Positions 9,465 to 17,586 of a stretch of 64,000 bases of DNA are shown in pieces. Numbering within the stretch: the first letter of the stretch is position 1; every line of letters starts with the position of its first letter. A program made the translations under genes and the position numbers. The stretch covers positions 1-64,000 of the forward strand of contig MWCY01000005.1 in NCBI GenBank assembly GCA_002070275.1, given 5' to 3'. Origin of the DNA: Candidatus Hydrogenedentes bacterium ADurb.Bin170 (lineage in GTDB: Bacteria > Hydrogenedentota > Hydrogenedentia > Hydrogenedentales > CAITNO01). The notes beneath the pieces were generated by a model. That model was not told the DNA's origin and made no database searches. It was given only the letters and a program-made list of their open reading frames with translations.

Positions 9465-10781
9465 ATGACTAATCTTCAACCGGGTCTCATAAAGAAGCAA
9501 TTTACTTCCGGGCTGACCGGATACCATTATCTCGTTTTAATGGTTGCCTGCCTGGGCTGGGCCTTTGACACCATGGATCAATGGCTCTTTGTTTTTGTCA
9601 AGCAGCATGCGCTGCGCGAGCTGCTCGGTCCACTGATGAGCGACGCCGAAGTGACGCGCCATGTCGGTTATGTGCAATCCTGTATGCTCATTGGATGGGC
9701 GACGGGCGGTCTGATCTTCGGCATGATAGGGGATCGGCTGGGGCGAACCCGAACCATGGCAATAACCATCCTCATGTATGCAGGCTTTACCGGTCTGAGC
9801 GGGCTGGCGCAGAACTGGCAGCAGTTTGCCATTCTTCGCTTTCTGATGGGTCTCGGCGTCGGCGGAGAATTTGCAGCCGGTGCCGCGCTTGTGGCTGAAA
9901 CCTTTCCGGAACACGCCCGGGCTGTAGCCCTTGGTATCGTACAGGCAGCTTCCGCATTCGGCAACATCGCTGCAGCAGGAATTAATTTCGCCATGGCTTC
10001 CATTCTTCCCCCTGATCAGGCCTGGCGCTGGATCTTTGCTATTGGTATTATTCCCGGACTTCTGGTGTTCGTCATTATCATGTTCATTAAAGAGCCGGAT
10101 AAATGGAAAGAGGCGAATGCAAGAGCCAAGCAGCTGAAAGCGGAAGGGATCAAGCAGACGGGGAGCCTTCTTGCTCTATTCACAGAAAGAGGTGTTCGAA
10201 AAAACACCTTGGTGGGCGTCGGCCTTGCTACCATTGGCGTCATTGGTTTCTGGGGCATCAGCACCTGGACCCCGGAACTGCTCCGTAGTATTCTGGATCC
10301 CACCTTGCCCGCCCTAACCAAAGAACGTTATGTCAGCCTGGCGGGAATGGCACAGAACCTCGGCGGCTTCTTCGGTGCTCTATGCTTTGCCGTTGTAGCC
10401 AATCGTTATGGACGTCGGGCGGCATTTGCACTGGCGTTAATCGGTTCTTCCATAATCATCCCGGTCACTTTTCATTACACTACAGCCTTTACATTGGCAC
10501 TTGCTTTTTTCTTTGCCATGGGATTTATCCTGCTTTTCTTCCTGAGCGGATTTGCTATTTATTTCCCGGAGCTTTTCCCGACGCGTCTGCGCGCTACAGG
10601 AACCGGCTTCTGCTACAACGTGGCGCGCTATCTGGCAGCCTTTTTCCCCGCCTTTTTCGGGATTCTGGCAGGGCGCTTCGGCATTGGAAATGCCGCAATG
10701 ATACTCTCCGCTTTCTTTATCCTTGGTCTTTTTATCGTTTATGTTGCGCCCGAAACCAAAGGAAAGCCCTTACCTGAATAA
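9465..10781 (+). CDS. MFS transporter, acid/sugar:H+ symporter type
   Basis: A 438-residue major facilitator permease with twelve predicted membrane helices. Motif A appears in the loop after helix 2 as 'GMIGDRLGRTRTM' and a second partial copy, 'VANRYGRRAAF', lies between helices 8 and 9. The first helix has 'GWAFDTMDQWLF', resembling the aromatic acid/sugar-acid symporter branch, where an Asp in helix 1 is conserved. 'RFLMGLGVGGEFAAGAALVAE' in helix 4 and 'PELFPTRLRATGTGFCYN' before helix 11 support that assignment. The ribosome site GGAAGGGAG precedes the ATG. Substrate is not readable from sequence; small organic acids are typical. A terminator follows at 10811. Confidence 0.85.
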   Translation: MTNLQPGLIKKQFTSGLTGYHYLVLMVACLGWAFDTMDQWLFVFVKQHALRELLGPLMSDAEVTRHVGYVQSCMLIGWATGGLIFGMIGDRLGRTRTMAITILMYAGFTGLSGLAQNWQQFAILRFLMGLGVGGEFAAGAALVAETFPEHARAVALGIVQAASAFGNIAAAGINFAMASILPPDQAWRWIFAIGIIPGLLVFVIIMFIKEPDKWKEANARAKQLKAEGIKQTGSLLALFTERGVRKNTLVGVGLATIGVIGFWGISTWTPELLRSILDPTLPALTKERYVSLAGMAQNLGGFFGALCFAVVANRYGRRAAFALALIGSSIIIPVTFHYTTAFTLALAFFFAMGFILLFFLSGFAIYFPELFPTRLRATGTGFCYNVARYLAAFFPAFFGILAGRFGIGNAAMILSAFFILGLFIVYVAPETKGKPLPE

Positions 10782-10810
10782 TCGAAGCCTGTCTACGTAC
10801 TGAAAGCATT

Positions 10811-10850
10811 AAAGGGCTGCATGGATCACCTGTCCTGCAGCCCTTTTCTT
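10811..10850. terminator. Terminator between convergent genes
   Basis: A perfect 11-bp stem, AAAGGGCTGCA at 10811-10821 with TGCAGCCCTTT at 10836-10846, with a 14-base loop. On the plus strand TTTTCTT follows, so it serves the MFS gene. It may also act on the minus-strand gene that ends at 10874, although the T-run on that side is weaker. Confidence 0.8.
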
Positions 10851-10873
10851 AGTTACCTCTATTCGGATTCCAT

Positions 10874-11779
10874 TCAAGGAGCGACTGTTACTTCGTAGAG
10901 TATCGTACGTCTGGAAGGCAATGAGGTATCATCCGGCGCTGCAACATTAACTTTAACCTGATAAGCACCGGCTTTCAAAAATGTGTGCCTAAAATTTTCT
11001 AATTCCGACAGGAACTCATTGTTCACATACCATTTGTGCTGGGCATACCCCAGCGGTGCTTTAAATGTATTACGTGCATTAATTTTTGTGGAAAACGGCA
11101 CCGTTTCGTCACCACGGGGAAGAACTTCAGAGCGGGCTTCCGCCTGTGCAACCACCTGATTTCCGCAGCGCTCTTCATAGACAACATGCAATGGACCCGG
11201 CTGGTCAAGAGATATCAGCAAGCGACTGTCTTTTGAGACGATCTCATTATTAATCCACCAGCAGGCGCTATATTCAGGAGCACAACCCATATCTATGTCG
11301 AGGCGGGTCCCCTCCAGATAAAAGGATTCCAGTTCCAGAAGGGGGATACGCTTCTCCGTTGAACGCAGCTTCACTCCGGTTGTGCCGGTATCAGCGTAAG
11401 CAGTCGGAGAAGCCGAGGGCAGCGTAATTCGAACAGGGATGCGAAGTTCACCCAGACTCGTCGCTACGACAAGAAGATAACTGCCGTCCTCTGAACGTTC
11501 GGTAGTCTTCACGTATATCCTGCCGTCTTTGAACTCCACTTGAATCATATGCGGGTATGAACTGGAGTCTGAATAAAATTTCCAGTGATCCACCGATAAG
11601 GAGGAAACAGGCTGATTCTCCGCAAAGACCTGAAGTGCGTGGGTGTCACTGTGACCGGAGAAGAAAAGCATTTCAGGTTCAGCTGTGAGCGCCGCAAAAA
11701 CAGCAACAGACCACAATACCGCTGCCGCACCGATGAGCGTAACAGGCAGCCATGATACTTGTCTTGATATGACCGGCAT
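10874..11779 (-). CDS. Exported or membrane-anchored protein with PKD-like C-terminal domain
   Basis: A 301-residue protein I do not recognise as a whole. It has a single N-terminal hydrophobic segment at about residues 10-32 that acts as a signal peptide or anchor. The rest is beta-rich. The last 60 residues, with 'HKWYVNNEFLSE' and 'HTFLKAGAYQVKVNVAAP', look like a PKD/Ig-type domain, and a similar 'ACWWINNEIVSK' stretch earlier suggests a second, weaker copy. Such domains usually mediate binding at the cell surface. It faces the MFS gene and shares its terminator region. Upstream lies the discoidin gene on the same strand, separated by its own terminator, so the two are independent transcripts. 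No catalytic motif is visible. Confidence 0.65.
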   Translation of the reverse strand: MPVISRQVSWLPVTLIGAAAVLWSVAVFAALTAEPEMLFFSGHSDTHALQVFAENQPVSSLSVDHWKFYSDSSSYPHMIQVEFKDGRIYVKTTERSEDGSYLLVVATSLGELRIPVRITLPSASPTAYADTGTTGVKLRSTEKRIPLLELESFYLEGTRLDIDMGCAPEYSACWWINNEIVSKDSRLLISLDQPGPLHVVYEERCGNQVVAQAEARSEVLPRGDETVPFSTKINARNTFKAPLGYAQHKWYVNNEFLSELENFRHTFLKAGAYQVKVNVAAPDDTSLPSRRTILYEVTVAP

Positions 11780-11850
11780 GATTTTTCCCTTCAGACAAAG
11801 ACATTCATTTATATTTATTTAATTCCCCAAAGTGCATTCACGTTCCATGA

Positions 11851-11890
11851 AAAAGCCCGCATTGCCAATAAGACAATGCGGGCAGAAAAA
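11851..11890 (-). terminator. Terminator of the discoidin-domain gene
   Basis: A perfect 10-bp stem, GCCCGCATTG at 11855-11864 with CAATGCGGGC at 11874-11883, has AAAAA on its left side, which reads as a U-run on the minus strand. It lies about 20 bases beyond the stop of the gene at 11904. Confidence 0.85.
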
Positions 11891-11903
11891 ACAGGGAAGG
11901 GGC

Positions 11904-12575
11904 TTATTTGCCGTACACTTCGACTTCCACATAGTGGTTGAAGTCATCAGCGGTATTGCCGCTGGAGTAGAGGCGCACATAGCGTGCGGAAACACCCTTG
12001 GCATCCATCAGACGACCCTGATAGTTTTCCTGATATTCTTTGTCTTCGCCAACGCCAAGACCGGAAGAATTATCGTGGTCGTTGTTATAAATCGTGGTTA
12101 CACCGTCGGAAAACTCTTTATCATTGGAGGCCTGAACGACGATATCAAAATAAACTCGTTTGCCTTCGTGGAAGTGCCATACGACAAGCGCATAGATTTC
12201 TTTTTCTTCTTCAAGATCAATCTGTACCCACTGAAGGTCGCCGGGAATTTCAACCGTGCTGGACCGTGCGTAGTCTTTGTCTCCGTCCGTGATCTGCGTC
12301 AATTTGCCGTGCAGAGGGGCTTCACTGGAAGTAACAGGTTTATCTTTGGAAACAAGGGCAGTGCCTTTCGGAGCCATGAAAGGCGGGCGATCTTTGAAAT
12401 CTTCAGGCTCAAGATTGGGAGACCAGTAGTCAATAGGCGTTCCACCGAAAAAAGGCTCAGGAAGTTCAATTTTAATTTCCACATCATCAGCAACAGCGAC
12501 AGGGGCCGCAGCAAGTCCGAGGCATACGAACCCGGCGAGCAGGGCTGCCGACCACAACATACTCTTCTTGCTCAT
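11904..12575 (-). CDS. Exported discoidin (F5/8 type C) domain protein
   Basis: A 223-residue secreted protein whose C-terminal 150 residues form an F5/8 type C (CBM32-like) domain. Family features are 'ITDGDKDYA', 'LQWVQIDLEEEKEIYALVVWHFHEGKRVYFDIVVQ' read in pieces, and the closing 'ARYVRLYSSGN' with 'YVEVEVYGK'. Residues 1-29 are a signal peptide ending near 'VAVADD'. The middle linker is acidic and proline-rich. No catalytic domain is attached, so it is probably a free carbohydrate- or surface-binding protein. AAAGGAG seven bases before the ATG makes the start firm. An extended -10 promoter lies about 90 bases upstream and a terminator follows, so it is a single-gene transcript. Confidence 0.8.
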   Translation of the reverse strand: MSKKSMLWSAALLAGFVCLGLAAAPVAVADDVEIKIELPEPFFGGTPIDYWSPNLEPEDFKDRPPFMAPKGTALVSKDKPVTSSEAPLHGKLTQITDGDKDYARSSTVEIPGDLQWVQIDLEEEKEIYALVVWHFHEGKRVYFDIVVQASNDKEFSDGVTTIYNNDHDNSSGLGVGEDKEYQENYQGRLMDAKGVSARYVRLYSSGNTADDFNHYVEVEVYGK

Positions 12576-12876
12576 ACTACACTCCTTTTAAAAAAGTTTT
12601 GGGGGTTGAAAAGGTGGTTACTTAGACCAGTCAGACACCGTCCGCATGCCTAACAGGGTTCAGTATACCATACAAGAGACACTTAACTCACTTCTTTATG
12701 CATTTTGTACGGGGAAGAGTGCATTTTTTCACTCCTTTTTCCTGTAACTGATGCACGCGCTGCATCAATGCGTTTATTAGACCGAAGGGATCCAGTTTCA
12801 GTTTCTCAGGCGACCCTCAATCGTTGAAGGGCAGCCACGCCTTTCATCAGATCAGACGATTACGGGAGGGATCTAT
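12576..12876. other. Intergenic region between discoidin and GTPase genes
   Basis: About 300 bases containing the promoter of the discoidin gene (12662-12670) and otherwise no gene. An inverted repeat, GAGTG...CACTC at about 12717-12734, has a T-rich loop and is followed by CTTTTT, but no plus-strand gene ends here. I see no further feature. Confidence 0.5.
12662..12670 (-). promoter_or_regulatory. Extended -10 promoter of the discoidin gene
   Basis: Read on the minus strand the bases are TGG followed by TATACT, an extended -10. The -35 is weak, as expected for such promoters. Transcription would start near 12655, about 80 bases before the ATG at 12575. Confidence 0.45.
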
Positions 12877-15045
12877 TCATTCGTAAATAGATGTCTCCGG
12901 ATCTTCTTCCGCCATAACCTCTGCCCGTTCTCTAATGCTTTGCAGCTTTGCCTCCTTCGGTTTCAAACGCTCAATAATGGTGTCCTGTTCTCTTCGGATT
13001 TCCATTTCTCTGGAGAGAAGGGATTCACATTCCTGTTGAACGGTTTCTATAACGTGCTCCAGTTCCTTGCGCATAGCCTGTTCAAAAGCCTCACCGCGCC
13101 GCTGTGAATAATTAAGAAGCATCGTAAGCACGGACTCTGAGGCAGACTCTTCCTGTGTTTCCTGCATCAGAAGTTTATGAGTTTCCTGTCGGAGTACAGG
13201 CATAATCTTTTTGATCCATCGCTCTTCGCTCCAGGCAAAGCGTGCAACCCACCCTCTGATAGTACCCATGAAACCGCCCACGCCAACACCTATGGCTGCA
13301 CCGACAGCAGGAATAACTGAGGAAATGGATTTTCCCGTAAAAGTATTCAAGCCTGCACCAGCAGAGCCGAAAACATTTTTCTCTTCCGACTGCGCCGCAT
13401 CCCAGGCGACATTCACTAAACGCTCAGGCTCGCTCAATGCGGCACGCAATTCACGGGCGCGGCTAATTTGGCGGGACACTTCTTCGGAAGTACGTTTTTC
13501 ATTCGTTTCGATGACAGCACGAAGTTTTTTTATGACGCCTGTGATGAAAACGTCCACTTCATGCTCCAACTGCGCCGCCAGCGGATGAAAATTCCCCTGG
13601 CGAATTTCCTTGAGCTGTCCTTTTTTACGGAGCCAGTCCAATAAAGGCTGGATAATTTCAGATTCTATCAAAGGTACTGTCAGCTGCGCCCGCAGGTGCG
13701 CATCATAGCCCGGACCGAAGACTTCATCCTGCTGCCCACCGTGAAACTGGATATTGTAACGCACCAGAATTGAATCCACTTCGGTACGAATGGTCGCCAT
13801 CTGGTTGTTCAATAAATCCCGGTTTTCTTTCAGTTCAATGAATTTTTCAGGGTTGCGTGCCAGAGCAAGAGTATTGCTTATAGTGATCAGATAGTCTGAA
13901 GCACGTTCATAAACAAAGCGTGCCGCTCTGGTAAAGACGGCGTTGGATTTATTTTCATTGATCAGATAATCCATAAGCCGCTCTTTCAACAGAGGAAAGC
14001 GGCTTTGCCCCATCAGAAAAGCAGACAGATCCTCTTCCGGCGTATCGCTGTGCTCCAGGCGTTCCAATATGGAAGTGGGCAGCATCAGTTTGTTGTCAGC
14101 TAATGCCTCCTCAAAGGAGAGACGCTTCTGATCCAGTTCCAGTGCACTCAATGCTCTGTATCCGGACAGGAAGAAGATGTCAGAATGATCCGGAATATCA
14201 TTGCGGCGAAATGTCTCCACCAACTGCCCGGCAGGCCCGAAAGTGCCTCTGGGATCAATTTCGTCGTTCTCCAGTTTATCCGCTTTATTCAGTACAAAGA
14301 AGACCCGGCGGTCACGGCAGGTAATAATCCTTTTGATGAAATTCAGATCATGGATATTTCCGACAAAAGCACTGTCCACAAAAGCAATGACCAGATGGCA
14401 ATGCTCGATAATGTCATAGGTAATTTTCTGCCGTGTTTCGGAAATGGAGTGTACGCCGGGCGTGTCTATCAGTACGAGATCATCCTGAAGTGCCTCTTCG
14501 GGGAGGCATAATATGAGCGATTCCGTTTTTTCCCGAAGAGAAGAGAGATGCGGGAAGGCTTCGTCCGCGAGAACAGTAATCAGAGGTTCGAGAGCACGCC
14601 GCATGGAATCCGGATTCTGATCCTGGCACAACACAGAAATCTGAAGCGGATTTCCTTCACTTTCCACGATGACAGGCACAGCTGCAAGCGCTCGCTCCAG
14701 TGCTTCTATTTCGTGGCGGGATGCCGCCGTATCAAGAGAGAGCAGCAACTGCATTCTGTCTCCCCGCTGAATAAAAGTCAGGCGCGACGTGCACTCTTCA
14801 ATATCCATGGGAAGATAAGAGCCGCCCAGGAAGGCATTCAGGGCTGTTGATTTACCCACATTGAAAGCTCCGAGAAAAACAACCCGGTATCTTCCGTCGC
14901 GAACAACGGCGTGCTGGTAGGAAACAGCTTTGCTTTCGTAGGCACGATCGCCGCAGTAATCTTCATCCAGACGTGAAAAATTCTCCAGATATTCCAATGT
15001 TTCCAGAAGCCACATCCGATTCTGTTCGTGAGAATTGGTCATCAT
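12877..15045 (-). CDS. Dynamin-like GTPase, large partner
   Basis: A 722-residue bacterial dynamin-like GTPase. The P-loop GAFNVGKS is at residues 59-66, G3 is 'DTPG' near residue 195, and G4 is 'NKAD' near 255. The following 400 residues are mainly helical with coiled-coil character, as in dynamin stalks. Around residues 575-615 there is a hydrophobic, glycine-rich stretch ('IPAVGAAIGVGVGGFMG') that could be the membrane-inserting paddle. The protein ends in another coiled coil. Its ATG overlaps the stop of the preceding smaller GTPase as ATGA at 15042-15045, so the two are translationally coupled. Bacterial dynamin-like proteins often come in such pairs and remodel membranes; the role here is unknown. 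Confidence 0.8.
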   Translation of the reverse strand: MMTNSHEQNRMWLLETLEYLENFSRLDEDYCGDRAYESKAVSYQHAVVRDGRYRVVFLGAFNVGKSTALNAFLGGSYLPMDIEECTSRLTFIQRGDRMQLLLSLDTAASRHEIEALERALAAVPVIVESEGNPLQISVLCQDQNPDSMRRALEPLITVLADEAFPHLSSLREKTESLILCLPEEALQDDLVLIDTPGVHSISETRQKITYDIIEHCHLVIAFVDSAFVGNIHDLNFIKRIITCRDRRVFFVLNKADKLENDEIDPRGTFGPAGQLVETFRRNDIPDHSDIFFLSGYRALSALELDQKRLSFEEALADNKLMLPTSILERLEHSDTPEEDLSAFLMGQSRFPLLKERLMDYLINENKSNAVFTRAARFVYERASDYLITISNTLALARNPEKFIELKENRDLLNNQMATIRTEVDSILVRYNIQFHGGQQDEVFGPGYDAHLRAQLTVPLIESEIIQPLLDWLRKKGQLKEIRQGNFHPLAAQLEHEVDVFITGVIKKLRAVIETNEKRTSEEVSRQISRARELRAALSEPERLVNVAWDAAQSEEKNVFGSAGAGLNTFTGKSISSVIPAVGAAIGVGVGGFMGTIRGWVARFAWSEERWIKKIMPVLRQETHKLLMQETQEESASESVLTMLLNYSQRRGEAFEQAMRKELEHVIETVQQECESLLSREMEIRREQDTIIERLKPKEAKLQSIRERAEVMAEEDPETSIYE

Positions 15046-15959
15046 GCCTCCTGCTCCTGCTGGTTGTTGCTGATAAGGGCGGTAAGTAAAGGATGAACAA
15101 TGCGGTCAAGGGGGCAGGTACCCTCCGGAGTCTGGCATTTCGCTTCAAATTCATACAGAGCTACACGCAATGCGTCAAAACCTGCATCGCAAATATCACG
15201 TACTTCTCTTTTGACCCGGTGGCGATATTCGTCATCCTGATTGCGGCGCGCAAACTCAAGTTTTGCCGACACAATATAAAAGGGCGGGGCTTTTACATGG
15301 CTATGGCTTTCTATGCGTTGCGCCGCTTTGTCTCTGATTCGGAGTATATCTCCATGATTTAATTGATCTGCCATATTCGCTACCACAAGAAAGCGTCCGG
15401 AAAACCGCTCCGCATAGTCTGTTATCAACGCCAGTGTATGACGGGCAGGCCAGTACTCCACAGTAGTCACAAGAACAATCAGGGACTTGTCAGCCGCCTT
15501 TCCTGCCGGTAGCAGCGTATCTTCCGCAACCTCAGTTGAGGTGCCCGGCGTGTCAATCAGCGTTAACCGTGTAAATGGAAACTGAGGTGCCAGAACGGAC
15601 AGCGCAGAAAAGGGGCATTTTGTTCTGCCATGACGCCGGATGCTGAGAAATTGTGTATGCGACTGTTCAGTAAAAGTTTTTTCCTCGGGATTGTAGGCAC
15701 TGTACGCAATCGTTTCTTCTCCTGAACGAGTCAGGAAAACAGGGGGGGTCCGGCTTTCTTCCCGGCTTGTAAAAAGAAGATTTCGTCGCATCAGGGCATT
15801 CAGCACCGAAGATTTCCCCACATTGAAATCGCCAACAAAAAGTGCCGCCGCTTCCGGTGTCGCTTGCGCCGTTTGGGAAAAAGAGTTGTTCATAGCTGAT
15901 TTTTCTTCCTCATCATGCATAGTTGTGACACCCTGACCAAATCTGGTTTCAGTGTCCAT
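15042..15959 (-). CDS. Dynamin/Era-like GTPase, small partner
   Basis: A 305-residue GTPase with P-loop GDFNVGKS at residues 43-50, a Thr/Pro-containing switch ('SREESRTPPVFL'), G3 'DTPGTSTE' and a G4-like 'NMAD' near residue 195. The P-loop context is close to that of the larger GTPase downstream (GAFNVGKS), pointing to a paired, perhaps heteromeric, dynamin-like system. It lacks the long stalk of its partner. The start lies two bases after the trpD stop (TGA-GT-ATG), so it is coupled to trpD upstream and to the larger GTPase downstream. Downstream in-frame ATGs at residues 14 and 23 are alternative starts. G4 has Met in place of the usual Lys, which could alter nucleotide preference. Confidence 0.75.
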   Translation of the reverse strand: MDTETRFGQGVTTMHDEEEKSAMNNSFSQTAQATPEAAALFVGDFNVGKSSVLNALMRRNLLFTSREESRTPPVFLTRSGEETIAYSAYNPEEKTFTEQSHTQFLSIRRHGRTKCPFSALSVLAPQFPFTRLTLIDTPGTSTEVAEDTLLPAGKAADKSLIVLVTTVEYWPARHTLALITDYAERFSGRFLVVANMADQLNHGDILRIRDKAAQRIESHSHVKAPPFYIVSAKLEFARRNQDDEYRHRVKREVRDICDAGFDALRVALYEFEAKCQTPEGTCPLDRIVHPLLTALISNNQQEQEA

Positions 15960-15961
15960 AC

Positions 15962-16993
15962 TCAGCAGTCCTTCCGGTTGGTAAATGCCACCAGGGCATT
16001 GAGTTTTTCCAGAGCAGCACCGCTATCAATGGAATAGCGTGCCCGTTCCACTCCTTCTTTTAACGTATCTACAAGCCCGCCTGCCACCAATGCCGGGGCA
16101 GCATTCAGCAATACCACGTTGCGGCAGGGCCCTTCCATTCCTTCCAGAACGTTTCGCGTAATTTCAGCGTTGACCTGTGCATCGCCGCCCAGAATCTCTG
16201 CCATTGCCGCAAGAGGAATACCCACTTCTTCAGGGTTCACCAGATATTCACGGATATCATTATTTTTGGCTTCACAAACGTAACTGGGGCCACTGATCGT
16301 TAATTCATCCAGCCCGTCGCGACCCGCAACGACAAAGGCATGGCGTGTTCCCAAAGAGAGAAGCGCCCGTGCCATCGTCGGCGCAAGCTGGCTGTTGAAG
16401 ACCCCGACAACCTGCCGGTCAGCATTGGCGGGATTGGTTAATGGCCCCAGAATATTAAAGATGGTACGGATTTTTAACTCGCCACGGACGGGTGCCACAT
16501 GCCGCGCCGCCAGATGAAGAGATTTGGCAAAAAGGAACCCGATCCCCAGTTTATCGATGCTTTTGCCTGCCTGTTCCGCTTCCAGCTCAATATTAACTCC
16601 GAGCGCCTCCAGCACATCGGCACTGCCGCAGCGACTTGATGCCGCACGGTTTCCATGCTTGGCAACGGCGACTCCGGCACCGGCAACCACCAGTGCCGCT
16701 GTGGTGGAAATATTAAAGGTGCCTATGCCATCTCCGCCGGTGCCACAGGTGTCGACCAGGGGCGAACGGGAGGTCTGCACAGGAGTAGCAAATTGACGCA
16801 TCACCTGGGCAAAACCGGTAATTTCTTCTGCAGTTTCGCCTTTCATGCGCAACCCGATCAGAAGTGCCGCCGCCTGCGCTGGCGTTGTTTCACCGGACAT
16901 CAGTTTATCCATCGCCTCTGCGCTTTGCTCACGGGTCAGATGTGCGCCGCAGCATAAAAGCGAAATTAGATCATGTATACTATACATGGGCAT
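15962..16993 (-). CDS. trpD: Anthranilate phosphoribosyltransferase
   Basis: A 343-residue TrpD, which joins anthranilate to PRPP in tryptophan synthesis. The PRPP-binding loop is 'DTCGTGGDGIGTFNIST', the anthranilate site contains 'KHGNRAASSRCGSADVLEALG', and 'NILGPLTNPA' and 'DGLDELT' are present. Length matches the family. No other trp gene is in the window; instead it is followed, two bases after its stop, by a dynamin-like GTPase. The initiator is ambiguous between two ATG codons six bases apart; I use the upstream one, which has GGAG 11 bases before it. A near-consensus promoter lies at 17048-17076. Identification is secure. Confidence 0.95.
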   Translation of the reverse strand: MPMYSIHDLISLLCCGAHLTREQSAEAMDKLMSGETTPAQAAALLIGLRMKGETAEEITGFAQVMRQFATPVQTSRSPLVDTCGTGGDGIGTFNISTTAALVVAGAGVAVAKHGNRAASSRCGSADVLEALGVNIELEAEQAGKSIDKLGIGFLFAKSLHLAARHVAPVRGELKIRTIFNILGPLTNPANADRQVVGVFNSQLAPTMARALLSLGTRHAFVVAGRDGLDELTISGPSYVCEAKNNDIREYLVNPEEVGIPLAAMAEILGGDAQVNAEITRNVLEGMEGPCRNVVLLNAAPALVAGGLVDTLKEGVERARYSIDSGAALEKLNALVAFTNRKDC

Positions 16994-17047
16994 GAGCAGA
17001 TCGACTCCTTATTTTCTTTATAGTAACCCCGACCCTGACTGAAGCCT

Positions 17048-17076
17048 ATAATACTGTTTTTATGAGACCATGTCAA
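17048..17076 (-). promoter_or_regulatory. Promoter of the trpD-GTPase operon
   Basis: On the minus strand TTGACA (17076-17071) is followed after exactly 17 bp by TATTAT (17053-17048). This is the best sigma70-type match in the window. Transcription would start near 17041, about 50 bases before trpD. Confidence 0.7.
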
Positions 17077-17079
17077 AGC

Positions 17080-17520
17080 CTGTCACCTCACAAAGTCTTT
17101 GCCTTTTCCCTGTCACTTGTCGGTTTTTATTCCCCTGTTTCACCGACAAATATGAAAAGTTTTTCAGTAGTCCCTATATATTGGGGAAAAATGAGTTTTC
17201 AAGCACTTTTCAGCCTGTGGATAACTTATCCCCGTACCTGCATGTTTCAGGAGTCATCGTTTGAAAAAGAAAACAGTCAATAAACCTTAGTCACCACTAC
17301 ACTCCATATCTTATTGATACACAAATGTTTAATACTTATTTTGGGGGAGCGCTTCCAGTGTTTATTTTTATTCCTCAATAGAATCATGCGCTTTTCTGCT
17401 GTGGAAAACCTGTGGATAACTTGTGTTTTTATGCTTTACAACATATAGTCAACCTGAATTAATTTTTAAAAAATGACCCTGTAACAGCGTCTTTGTTCGA
17501 TTTAGCAACGTTTTTTTGAT
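17080..17520. other. Candidate replication origin or DnaA-regulated region
   Basis: This divergent intergenic region contains two perfect DnaA boxes, TGTGGATAA at 17216-17224 and 17411-17419, read as TTATCCACA on the other strand. A near match TGTGGAAAA (17400-17408) is directly beside the second, and a weaker TTATCCCCG (17226-17234) beside the first. AT-rich stretches lie at about 17281-17340, 17361-17390 and 17450-17475, suitable for strand opening. No dnaA, dnaN, gidA or rpmH is present in the window. Established knowledge is that clustered DnaA boxes with an AT-rich unwinding element mark oriC; that this is oriC is inference. It could also be a DnaA-controlled promoter region. Confidence 0.45.
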
Positions 17521-17586
17521 ATGCTTTTGTTTATAGTAATTATGTCAGCTAAAAAAGTAACAAGAAGAGAACAGCGAGGAGATAGT

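Noticed and set aside
11832-12653. Plus-strand open frame of 273 codons over the discoidin gene
   Set aside because: Antisense to a gene with signal peptide, domain, ribosome site, promoter and terminator.
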